64,000 nt of DNA from Saccharophagus sp. K07 (GTDB lineage: Bacteria; Pseudomonadota; Gammaproteobacteria; Pseudomonadales; Cellvibrionaceae), in assembly GCF_014336955.1 (NCBI RefSeq), contig NZ_QRAI01000001.1:806001-870000 (forward strand), read 5' to 3'. A program made the position numbers and the translations under genes. Below the pieces are notes generated by a model. It was not told the origin of the DNA, ran no database searches, and saw nothing but the letters and a program-made list of their open reading frames with translations. Below are positions 17,640 through 26,043 of this stretch, piece by piece (position 1 is the stretch's first letter; the number at the start of each line of letters is the position of its first letter).

Positions 17640-19640
17640 ATGGAAATATTCAGATCCAGACTGCGGGCCTATAGTTTTTTCCCGCTGGTTGCCTGTCTGG
17701 CTGCACCTTTGCTAAGCCATTCTGCTGATGATGGCACGCAAATGAGTGAACCATTTCGCATTAATTATGCGGGCTATTTACCGCAAGCGAGCAAGTTGGC
17801 GTTTTATCTGGTCCCGAATCGCGGAACGATTCAGTGGCAAATTCAGGGCACTAATTGCGCAGGGTCTTCCAATCGTTATGTGAGCAACGATAAAAGCTCT
17901 GGCGACAGTTTTTATGTCATAGATTTTACCGACTGTACTCAGCAGGGAAGAAACTTGCGCGTACAAGTTGGTCAGCATGTATCTCTGCCTTTTGATATAA
18001 GTCCGGATCCTTACGGTGGCATAAAGTACGAATTTTTTGATTATTTTCGCGACCACGAAACCAGTGCCACATTTACCAATGCCAAAAATAACTGGGCGAC
18101 CGGACTTTCGCTGCAATTTCGTTACGTGCGAGATGCGGGTGACAATGGCGCTTATCCGACAAATACCGCAGAAGCATCCTGGGCGCTGATCAATTTGTTG
18201 GAAACCTATCCGAACGTAAATAATTACTACGCCAATGGTTTGCCGGGCGCGCGCACTGTTTACGATCAGCTGAAAATTCTGACTGAACAATTCCATTATG
18301 TGCTGGCGCACGGCGGCGCTTTGGCGATTCCGAAATTTCATACCAATGTCAATCCGTTTTGGGCAGATTGTTCGCCGCACAGCAGCGGCACTTGTATTTC
18401 TGAACCTGAAACCAAGGCGACATTTGCCACTGCGCGAGCCATGGCTGCTATGGCGCGAGTGCATCATAGATTCAATGCACAAAGTGATGCAGAGTCAGCT
18501 TATTCATTGGCGCAACGCGCCTGGAATGGCGCGCGCAATAATCCGCTGAAATGTAATCAGGCGGATGCGTTTGGCGGTGAGGGCGGTTTTTATCCGGATA
18601 ACGATCCCTACAGTTTGTGGCGCGATCCGAAAAAGAATCGCGATAATTGTTACCCGCACAAAAACAATACGGAAGACGATGAATACTCTGCAGCAGTAGA
18701 GCTGTATCTTGCGGCTTTAAAATTAAATCGCAGTAATGATGCCAATCACTATCGCAGCATAGTCGTCGGTCATCCGCGTTTTGATGAAGCAAGTTCCTAC
18801 TGGTGGGGAGCTGTGGCAGCGGAAGGCAGTTTGTCTTTGTTGACCAACGAAGCTCTGCACGACATTGATTTGTCCAATTTAAAATCCAAACTGACGGACA
18901 AAGCCAACGCTATTTTGGGCTTTCAAAATCTCGGTTATCCCGGTGTCACCTGGGATCCAAATTCCTCTCAGTGGAATACCGGCGATCAAGACCATGTGGA
19001 CAACAATGTCCGTTGGGGATCTCATCGCATGGCATTAAATGATGCGCGCATTTTAATGGCGGTTGCGGAAATTCACCGTGCGCGCAGAGATAGCGAATCA
19101 GCCATTAAATACGCTCGCGGTGCCTTGAAAGTAATGGACCATATTTCCGGGCTTAACCCCATTGGCCTTGCAATGTTTACTGCGAATGGTTATTCACAGT
19201 TCGAACATGCCATAGAGCGCACCCACGACGGTGCCGATGATAAAGACACTTGGCCCGGCAAAATGGTGCTCGGTCCCAATAACTGGACTAATGCCGATGA
19301 TTCCGAGATGCCGGAATTTGGTTCTCAGCCCGGTTTGAAGATGTTTGCTGTAACTGGGACGGGATGGGCATCGAGAGAGATCTCCATCGACGGTAATGCC
19401 TCACTGGTGCCAGTTGCTTACTTCACCACAGAAGTGGCGCCAGCGATCCTCGCAGGAGAGCTGCCCCAGGAGCCAGAACCCCAAGAACCACAGCAGCCGG
19501 AGCCTGAGCAGCCTTCGCAACCAGAACAACCTTCACAGCCAGAACAGCCTGCTGCAGGAGCTTTGAGTCGCTTGCATCTGTTTGGCTTGATCGCATTGCT
19601 GTTTGCGGTGCAGTGTCGCCGCTTCGGCTGTCGTTTCTAA
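17640..19640 (+). CDS. glycoside hydrolase family 9 enzyme with C-terminal hydrophobic tail
   Basis: 666 residues from the ATG at 17640 (AAGGAG 6 bases upstream; a GTG just before is possible). A signal peptide is followed by a CelD_N-type Ig domain (FRINYAGYLPQASKLAFYL...VIDFTD, residues about 40-125). The (alpha/alpha)6 catalytic domain has Asp165/Asp168 in YVRDAGDNG and the catalytic Glu580 in SREISIDGNASLVPVAYF, which matches NEVALDYNAxLV of family 9. GLNPIGLAMFTANG replaces the usual GRNPxxxSxVTGxG. After a Pro-Glu-Gln repeat linker (about 610-640) it ends GALSRLHLFGLIALLFAV plus arginines, resembling GlyGly-CTERM/rhombosortase tails. Likely a beta-glucanase or exo-acting glucosidase; the substrate is uncertain. 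Confidence 0.88.
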   Translation: MEIFRSRLRAYSFFPLVACLAAPLLSHSADDGTQMSEPFRINYAGYLPQASKLAFYLVPNRGTIQWQIQGTNCAGSSNRYVSNDKSSGDSFYVIDFTDCTQQGRNLRVQVGQHVSLPFDISPDPYGGIKYEFFDYFRDHETSATFTNAKNNWATGLSLQFRYVRDAGDNGAYPTNTAEASWALINLLETYPNVNNYYANGLPGARTVYDQLKILTEQFHYVLAHGGALAIPKFHTNVNPFWADCSPHSSGTCISEPETKATFATARAMAAMARVHHRFNAQSDAESAYSLAQRAWNGARNNPLKCNQADAFGGEGGFYPDNDPYSLWRDPKKNRDNCYPHKNNTEDDEYSAAVELYLAALKLNRSNDANHYRSIVVGHPRFDEASSYWWGAVAAEGSLSLLTNEALHDIDLSNLKSKLTDKANAILGFQNLGYPGVTWDPNSSQWNTGDQDHVDNNVRWGSHRMALNDARILMAVAEIHRARRDSESAIKYARGALKVMDHISGLNPIGLAMFTANGYSQFEHAIERTHDGADDKDTWPGKMVLGPNNWTNADDSEMPEFGSQPGLKMFAVTGTGWASREISIDGNASLVPVAYFTTEVAPAILAGELPQEPEPQEPQQPEPEQPSQPEQPSQPEQPAAGALSRLHLFGLIALLFAVQCRRFGCRF

Positions 19641-20008
19641 CTCTCGATTAGTACGCTCTGGCATTTCCGATTAGCGCTCCGGCTTTTCGCTTAGATTGCT
19701 AGCTTTTTCCCGCAGGAGAATAGGGTGTTCTCCTGCGGAATTTTCCTGATCCTGCCAAAGTTGCTGCGCTGCCGCAATCCTTTTGTCTCCTTTTTCTGTA
19801 CATACACCTCATTTGCCTTATGCTGCCCGGCCACCTAGGCTGAAATTCTATGCAGTCCTGGTGAAGGCATAAGGTAAATAATAAAAAACGATGTTTTTAC
19901 TCGTTGGAGGTGTTTTATCCATCGAGTGTCATGAATGTAGGTCTTTTAGATCTGAGTTGTCTGCTTTACGGATACGCATCTTACGTTGATTAATTTTGAT
20001 GGGACACT
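19641..20008 (+). other. intergenic region after GH9
   Basis: 368 bases without a gene. A perfect 11-bp stem (CCGCAGGAGAA 19710-19720 with TTCTCCTGCGG 19728-19738) ends GH9 transcription. The rest is presumably the promoter of the next lipoprotein gene; no clear operator is visible. Confidence 0.6.
19710..19738 (+). terminator. terminator after GH9 gene
   Basis: 11-bp perfect stem with a 7-base loop, followed by AATTTTCC, 70 bases past the GH9 stop. Confidence 0.8.
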
Positions 20009-22354
20009 ATGTATAAATTTAATAAAACTCTGTTTGGAATTTGGCTACTCTTGACTCTAATCGCGTGTAGCAGCGGTGGTGGAAGCGGCGGCAACAGCAA
20101 CAGCTCGGGCGGAAGCAGTGGTGGGAGCGGGGGCGGGAGCGGGAACGAGCCACCAAAATCCAATTATTCGGTTGCGCTGAATGCATCAAGCATTACTCTG
20201 GAATTGCCTTATGGAGGAACAGCTGAACCTAAATTGGTATCGGTGAATTTTGTTGGCGATGGTCTGGTTGTTGGTTATCCGCCAGGCAACTCTAATGATC
20301 AACCGGTAACAGCAGAAATTCTCAGTAATTCCGGCAAATCCGCTGTCGTGGCTCTTGCTGCAGCTCCGGGACTGTCATATCCGGAGTTGGGAACTTACTC
20401 CACCGTTATCCGGTTTGCCACTGGCAGCGCGGATGGAACCGAATATGTGTACAAGGATTTGCAAGTCAGAATTGTCCAGCTGGATGGGTTTGATATTCAG
20501 CTTGCCTCGAGCCCTGTCTATAGCGGAATTTGGGGGGACGGTGGTCACTCAGCTTTTGTTGTACGAACTTTTGAGAAATCCTGGTCGGTCAGTTCGTCAT
20601 CACCAGGCGTTCGTTTTACTCCTGAATCGGGAAAAGGAACCGAAACCGTTCTGGTCACCCACGATCCGGATGAGACTCCGGTAGGATCATCTGAAAAAAC
20701 CATTACTTTCACAGCGGGTTCCGGTGAATCCATATCCAAAACGATTTCATATCAGTTACGGTTGCCTGAACTCTCGCAATTGAATGATCTGATCCATTTG
20801 CCGAATCATGATAAAGGACAGAGTTTGTCGCCTGTGGCGCTCAGCTTGAATTTCCAGAATGGTGTAGCCGTTCCATGGACAGCGACAGCCAGTCCATGGA
20901 TTAGTTTGACTTCAGCGGAAGGTGTCACCGGTCAAAATGATATTGAGTTTTATGTCAGTAATGAGGTTTTTCCTGGTGAAGCCGAAAACATGAATGGGGT
21001 GATCACTGTTGAATTCGACATTCCTGGTGCATCATTCAGTCGTGAAATCCAAGTGAATTTTCCCTTTGAACCCTTTTATATTCAGGCTGCACCCTCGGCG
21101 ATAGCCCATTCGGATTACAATACTTGGGAAAACCACGACGGAAAAATCATCGTAAACCTACCGCTCAATAATATTGAAGGGGTAACAAGCTCAGCGCCTT
21201 GGTTGATCATCCATGACGTGTCAGAAAAGTTTATTTTTTATCGTTTAGAGACGACGGATCTGCCATTTGGATATCATGAGGCCACGATATCTGTGGCGCA
21301 GCCACAACTAAATGGCGTGGTTGCAACACAAATTAATGTGGGTTACTACAAGTCTGAATTGCCTGCCACTTATGGTGAAAATGGTGAATGGAGTAGTGAT
21401 GCATTCGCGGTGGCAGACAAATTGGGTCCCTGGTTATACATCGGCCGCTCGGATTCCCCGAACAGTATCGCTAAATATAATTTCATCACTAAATCAGTTG
21501 AAGAAACGGTGGTAGTGGAAGAGCTGGAGAAAATTGGCGCTTTAACCATAAGTGATGATGGCAAAACCTTATATGGTTTGTCCTACGATTGGGGGACAGG
21601 ATGGGGGAAATTGCTCCAAATCCATTTGGATGATTTTGCCAACTACTCAATCGTGAATATTGATGGACCTCAATCACCCGATTTTTTGCGTTACGCGCGA
21701 TTTAACGGCAAAAGTATGGTGAGCGATGGTGGTGGCTGGTTTGATGCGGATTCTGGTTCGCTGATTTTATACAGCGGCGATTATCATCCCTATAAATACA
21801 GTAAAACCGGTGAATATTTCCTGACGCCGAGTTCATATACTCCCGGTGGAATTTTTTATTCAAAATACACCTACAGCTATTTGACCAACGAACTGGCGAG
21901 AACGTCATTAGGCAGTCTCGAAATGGATATGCGCACCAATTCGCTTAATTTGTCTACGAATGAGGATTGGATGGTTCTCGTTACGGCGAATATGGAAGAG
22001 ACTGAAAAAACGGTCACATCCTTTCGTCTTGCAAACGAGCTTGACTATACGCTTGAGACCTCGGGAAGAATGCATCTCCATTTCAATGATATCGAGGGAT
22101 ATCCCTGGGCTGATGTAAGTGGTAGAGGCGTTATAGCGGTGCAGGTTGATCGATTTCGCACGACCGATGAAGATGAAAGGGTATTATCTTTGTTTACAGC
22201 GAATCTTGAACTTATCGCCGAACATAAAATCGACTGGTTTCATTATTTTGCAGCCGATTGGCGAACATTTACCGGCGATGGAAAACTCTTTTCATCTTTT
22301 GTAAAACAGCCAGGCCGTGAGACAGGAACAATGTACCTATATTCCTCCAAATAA
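20009..22354 (+). CDS. BACON-like / propeller-like surface lipoprotein
   Basis: 781 residues. The lipobox LIACSS is followed by a Gly/Ser linker (GGGSGGNSNSSGGSSGG), unlike the pure Ser linkers of its neighbours. Residues about 50-440 hold three or four Ig-like repeats with BACON flavour (WTATASPWISLTSAEGVTGQNDIEFYVSNE; SAPWLIIHDVSE; EATISVAQPQLNG). From about 455 a repetitive beta region begins (GPWLYIGRSDSPNSIAKYNFITKSVEE, ALTISDDGKTLYGLSYD, RYARFNGKSMVSDGGG), suggesting a WD/YVTN-type propeller. No catalytic motif is seen. BACON domains often accompany polysaccharide-binding surface proteins; its place between GH9 and GH11 genes suggests a binding or scaffold role (inference). The truncated gene at 7944-8890 looks similar in type. 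Confidence 0.75.
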   Translation: MYKFNKTLFGIWLLLTLIACSSGGGSGGNSNSSGGSSGGSGGGSGNEPPKSNYSVALNASSITLELPYGGTAEPKLVSVNFVGDGLVVGYPPGNSNDQPVTAEILSNSGKSAVVALAAAPGLSYPELGTYSTVIRFATGSADGTEYVYKDLQVRIVQLDGFDIQLASSPVYSGIWGDGGHSAFVVRTFEKSWSVSSSSPGVRFTPESGKGTETVLVTHDPDETPVGSSEKTITFTAGSGESISKTISYQLRLPELSQLNDLIHLPNHDKGQSLSPVALSLNFQNGVAVPWTATASPWISLTSAEGVTGQNDIEFYVSNEVFPGEAENMNGVITVEFDIPGASFSREIQVNFPFEPFYIQAAPSAIAHSDYNTWENHDGKIIVNLPLNNIEGVTSSAPWLIIHDVSEKFIFYRLETTDLPFGYHEATISVAQPQLNGVVATQINVGYYKSELPATYGENGEWSSDAFAVADKLGPWLYIGRSDSPNSIAKYNFITKSVEETVVVEELEKIGALTISDDGKTLYGLSYDWGTGWGKLLQIHLDDFANYSIVNIDGPQSPDFLRYARFNGKSMVSDGGGWFDADSGSLILYSGDYHPYKYSKTGEYFLTPSSYTPGGIFYSKYTYSYLTNELARTSLGSLEMDMRTNSLNLSTNEDWMVLVTANMEETEKTVTSFRLANELDYTLETSGRMHLHFNDIEGYPWADVSGRGVIAVQVDRFRTTDEDERVLSLFTANLELIAEHKIDWFHYFAADWRTFTGDGKLFSSFVKQPGRETGTMYLYSSK

Positions 22355-22381
22355 GAAAAATTCCGGCAAATAAGCAAAAAG

Positions 22382-22412
22382 GGCTAGTCATTGGACCAAA
22401 TGACTGGCCTTT
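22382..22412 (+). terminator. terminator after BACON-like lipoprotein gene
   Basis: GGCTAGTCATT pairs with AATGACTGGCC (one G-T pair), followed by TTTCT, 27 bases past the stop. Confidence 0.75.
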
Positions 22413-22608
22413 CTGCATCACATCTATCCTCAAATCTCGCTCCAATCCTCCGTGTCTTATTAAACGCACACTTCGCAAAGTGGTTCTATACTCAAAAGCG
22501 GACGAAATATACGAAAAAGGATAATAAGCTCCGCTGATGGGCTTGAAATTTATAACAATTGTGCATCACAGCATGCCTGTAGTCCGGCATGACGGTTAGA
22601 GGATCACT

Positions 22609-23418
22609 ATGAGAATCCATTCTGGTTTTAAAGCAGCAATATTAATGACGGCGTGTAGCCTGGTGAGTTGCGTGTCTGCGCAAAAGTCGGTTGACGCTCA
22701 AGCAGCAGTTGTCCCCGGTATCGAGAAATTCCAGGCTTACACCCAGGTATTTCCGGAAAAAGCGCTGATCACCCAAAACCATGCGACTGGCCATGTTGGC
22801 AAATTCTTCTTTACCCATTGGAAGGATGCCGGTGCGGCTTCTTTGAGCCTAGATGCGACTGGTGCCTTTAGCGTCAGCTGGCAGGGTGGTGGTTACAACT
22901 ATGTCGGTGGGCCAGGTTGGCACTACGGCGATAAAAACCGCGTTATTGGCTATCGCTTCGAGGAGGATAGTGGGGCGAGCTATATCACCCTGTACGGCTG
23001 GGGATACGACAAAGCCATGCCAACATCAGATCCCGCGCATCTGGTGGAGTACTACATTCTCCAGCGCTGGACCTATGACCCAAGTAAAGACGGTGTCTAT
23101 GGCAAAACCTTTGTCAGCGACGGGGTCGAGTATTCCACCTACAGGTCTGTGCGTGAGGTAAAACCCTCGATCAACGGCCCCACGACCTTTTACCAATACT
23201 GGAGCAAGCCGACGCAACAAAGACCTCTTGGTCAGGATCACAAAATCATCTTCGCCGACCATGTGAAAGCCTGGGCCGATACGGGTTGGATTCTTCCGAA
23301 TATGAACAACTTCGACGCTAGCGACGACCCGACCTATCAGGTTATGGCCGTCGAGGTATTTAATCCGCCTAAGGACGGTACTGCATCCGGACGAGTCTGG
23401 GACGCGACACCTCGCTAA
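22609..23418 (+). CDS. GH11-type xylanase lipoprotein
   Basis: 269 residues; RBS AGAGGAT. The short signal has a lipobox-like SLVSC, then almost directly the GH11 domain without linker or binding module. Motifs parallel the malectin-GH11 protein: FFTHWKDAG, SVSWQGGGYNYVGGPGWHYG, LYGWGYDKAMP, LVEYYILQRWTYDPSK, STYRSVREVKPSINGPTTF, YQYWSKPTQQ, DHVKAWADTGW, YQVMAVEVF. Nucleophile Glu147 and acid/base Glu249 are 102 residues apart, exactly as in the paralogue. Probably a second surface endoxylanase, separated by gene duplication and loss or gain of the malectin domain. Confidence 0.9.
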   Translation: MRIHSGFKAAILMTACSLVSCVSAQKSVDAQAAVVPGIEKFQAYTQVFPEKALITQNHATGHVGKFFFTHWKDAGAASLSLDATGAFSVSWQGGGYNYVGGPGWHYGDKNRVIGYRFEEDSGASYITLYGWGYDKAMPTSDPAHLVEYYILQRWTYDPSKDGVYGKTFVSDGVEYSTYRSVREVKPSINGPTTFYQYWSKPTQQRPLGQDHKIIFADHVKAWADTGWILPNMNNFDASDDPTYQVMAVEVFNPPKDGTASGRVWDATPR

Positions 23419-23427
23419 CACGCCCAT

Positions 23428-23450
23428 GGGAGTGGTCAACCACCACTCCC
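23428..23450 (+). terminator. terminator after GH11 gene
   Basis: GGGAGTGGT pairs with ACCACTCCC across a short loop, 10 bases past the stop; a T-run (TTTTTT) follows about 10 bases later. Confidence 0.7.
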
Positions 23451-23676
23451 TTGCTCGCACTTTTTTCTGGTCATTTTTACCCAATATTCCCTTGTCCTGC
23501 GCCCCTTTCCTGGTGATTTGCTACTTAATCACCGTCAAATCTCCGTCTTTTTGACTGCGTCACATTAGTTTCTTTGAAATCATTGTCACAAATCGGTTAA
23601 TTGTTAGCGCCTGCACACCCTGAGATTTTGTAACATCAATGGTCATATGAAATGACAACAAAAAGTGGGTTTAACC

Positions 23677-25980
23677 ATGATCGGAGTAGCAAGGTTTTGT
23701 CGGACAAGAAGCCACTGGCTCTTGGCCTTTTATCTAATTTTTAACTTGGCTGCCTGCGGTAGTGAGGGCGATGAGCCTTCATCAGGCGGTGCTAGTTCAT
23801 CCAGCAGTTCCAGCTCTTCGAGCAGCAGCTCCAGCTCCTCAGGTTTTACGTGCTCCTCCTGCGTTGGCCTGATTCTGAATGAAGCGGTTTCGTCGAATTC
23901 GGAATTCAAAGACGAGGATGGGGACAGCGAAGACTGGTTTGAGATACATAACCACAGCAACAACCCAGTCCGGTTGGCGGGTTGGAGTGTGTCCGATGAC
24001 GAGCTTGAACCGCAAAAATGGCAGTTCCCCGATATCACTTTGGACGCGGGCGGCTATCTGGTGGTGTGGGCTTCGGATAAGGACCGATCTGAGCCTGGTC
24101 GACCTTTACACGCCAACTTCAAAATCTCTTCCTCTGGCGAAACCCTGTACCTGTTTGAAAACGGAACCCTCAAGCAATTTCTGCACATTGAAGGATTGCG
24201 CACAGGCACCTCCGTTGGTCTGTCTGAGGTGAGCAAGTCGACGGTTTATTACGATCAGCCGACGCCCGGTGCGGCCAATAGCGCGCGCGAGTATCGCGGC
24301 GTTCTTAATGGTTTGGTGGAGTTTTCCGATAAAGGTGGAATAACGGAAGCCTCAATGGTGATGCTAAATGGCGCTGAGGCCAATCAAACCATTCGTTACA
24401 CGCTCGATGGCAGTGTGCCCAATGAGAATTCACCGGTTTATCAGGGCGCAATTTTTCTGACAAAAAATACCGCGATTCGCGCGCGTATTTTTGCCGATGG
24501 TTATATTCCCTCGGTTGTGCAATCGCGCACCTTCCTGGTTGGTGCCCGACACGATATTCCGGTGGTTACTTTGGAAGCGGATCCATTGGATTTTTTTGAT
24601 ACGGAGTACGGCATCTATGTACTCGGTCCAAAATACGAGCCTATGCCACCCAACTATGGAGCTAACTTCTGGCAGGATTGGGAGCGGGAAATTCACTTTG
24701 CGTTTTACGAGCCGGATGGTGCTCTGGGAACAGAATTCAGCGCCGGTGTGCAGATCTTTGGTGGATACACACGATCATTTGCGCAAAAAGCCTTGGCTAT
24801 ATATGCGCGCAGTCGCTATGGCGTGGACAAATTTGACTATCGCTTTTTCCCCCAGCTGAGCTACAAAAAATTCGAACATTTAGTGTTGCGCGCATCGGGC
24901 AACGATTGGATGCGTACTATGCTGCGGGATCGCGCATTCACCACCTTGATGGAGGGAAGTGGCCTCGATTATCAAGCGGGACGCGCTGTCGCGGTTTATT
25001 TAAATGGCGAGTACTGGGGCTTGCATAACCTGCGCGAAAAAGTCAACGAAGCTTTCTTAAACTCTAAACATGATGTCAAGAAAAAAGATGTCACCATCTT
25101 GGAGGCGAATGCAGAAGTTGTCGAAGGCTCCAACGAAGAGTATTTGGCGTTAATCGATTATGTGTCGAAAACGGATCCAGAGTTGCCTGAGTTCTACTCT
25201 ACAGTTGCAGAGCAAGTTGATATCGAAAACTTTATCGCCTATCAGGTTGTGCAAATATTTATCGCCAACGACGACTGGCCGGTAAGGAACATCAAGTATT
25301 GGAAAACTCCGAAAACCAAATGGCGTTGGATTTTGTACGACACCGATTTTGGTTTCGGTCTGTACGAACGCAATGTGCAGAAAAATTCCCTGGCTTACGC
25401 GACAGCTGCGAACGCCATGGGCGCTAATGTAAATAATCCGCCCTGGTCGACCTTGTTGCTACGTCGCCTGCTGCAGAATCCACAATTCCGGCAGCAATTC
25501 ATCAATTATTTTGCGGACCAATTAAATACTCGTTTCCTACCCTCGAATGTAGCAGCTGTTGTAGAGCGTCTGGCAGACGAAATCCGCACGGAAATCCCAC
25601 TGCAAAAAGCTCGCTGGGGAGGTCAGCGCAGTACCTGGAATTGGGAAAGCGAAATTCAAAGCCTGATCACCTATGGCAACGCCAGACCGAATTATGTGTG
25701 GCAGCACCTGCGCCAATATTTTGGGTTGTCTGATCCTCATAATCTGTCCGTAACAGCTCTCAATACGGCGATGGGCAGTGTCCAGGTCAATTCTGTTGCA
25801 GTCGCGCAGGAGAGTTGGAGTGGGCAATATTTTGCGGAAGTTCCTATAACGGTAACCGCTGTTCCCAAAGCGGGTTATCGCTTCTCTCATTGGGAAGGGG
25901 ATATAACTTCAGCAGACAGAACGCTCAGCGTGTCCTTGGTTGAAGATTTGAATCTGACGCCGGTTTTTGTGGCGGAGTAA
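23677..25980 (+). CDS. lamin-tail / CHB_HEX_C / CotH-kinase-like lipoprotein
   Basis: 767 residues from the ATG at 23677 (an in-frame GTG at 23665 is possible; neither has a strong ribosome site). The lipobox LAAC is followed by a short poly-Ser linker. A lamin-tail domain (LILNEAVSSNSEFKDEDGD, WFEIHN, LAGWSVSDD) spans about 60-170. A chitobiase-C-terminal-like Ig domain (IRYTLDGSVPNENSPVYQGAI) lies at about 205-285. A CotH-type kinase domain covers about 290-680, with LVLRASGNDWMRTMLRDRAF, YWGLHNLREKVNEAF and WRWILYDTDFGFGLY, the last holding the candidate metal-binding Asp pair. It ends with a divergent InlB-repeat-like domain (FSHWEGDITSADRTLSV). CotH domains are atypical protein kinases in Bacillus spores; here a secreted modification or adhesion role is inference. 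Confidence 0.85.
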   Translation: MIGVARFCRTRSHWLLAFYLIFNLAACGSEGDEPSSGGASSSSSSSSSSSSSSSSGFTCSSCVGLILNEAVSSNSEFKDEDGDSEDWFEIHNHSNNPVRLAGWSVSDDELEPQKWQFPDITLDAGGYLVVWASDKDRSEPGRPLHANFKISSSGETLYLFENGTLKQFLHIEGLRTGTSVGLSEVSKSTVYYDQPTPGAANSAREYRGVLNGLVEFSDKGGITEASMVMLNGAEANQTIRYTLDGSVPNENSPVYQGAIFLTKNTAIRARIFADGYIPSVVQSRTFLVGARHDIPVVTLEADPLDFFDTEYGIYVLGPKYEPMPPNYGANFWQDWEREIHFAFYEPDGALGTEFSAGVQIFGGYTRSFAQKALAIYARSRYGVDKFDYRFFPQLSYKKFEHLVLRASGNDWMRTMLRDRAFTTLMEGSGLDYQAGRAVAVYLNGEYWGLHNLREKVNEAFLNSKHDVKKKDVTILEANAEVVEGSNEEYLALIDYVSKTDPELPEFYSTVAEQVDIENFIAYQVVQIFIANDDWPVRNIKYWKTPKTKWRWILYDTDFGFGLYERNVQKNSLAYATAANAMGANVNNPPWSTLLLRRLLQNPQFRQQFINYFADQLNTRFLPSNVAAVVERLADEIRTEIPLQKARWGGQRSTWNWESEIQSLITYGNARPNYVWQHLRQYFGLSDPHNLSVTALNTAMGSVQVNSVAVAQESWSGQYFAEVPITVTAVPKAGYRFSHWEGDITSADRTLSVSLVEDLNLTPVFVAE

Positions 25981-25994
25981 TCGCGTAAAAACCA

Positions 25995-26020
25995 AAAACC
26001 CGGCCTAGGCCGGGTTTTTT
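25995..26020. terminator. bidirectional terminator
   Basis: AAAACCCGGCC-TA-GGCCGGGTTTTTT, an almost perfect palindrome between two convergent genes (stops at 25980 and 26044). Confidence 0.92.
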
Positions 26021-26043
26021 ATTTAGAAGAGAGAACTGCCGGA

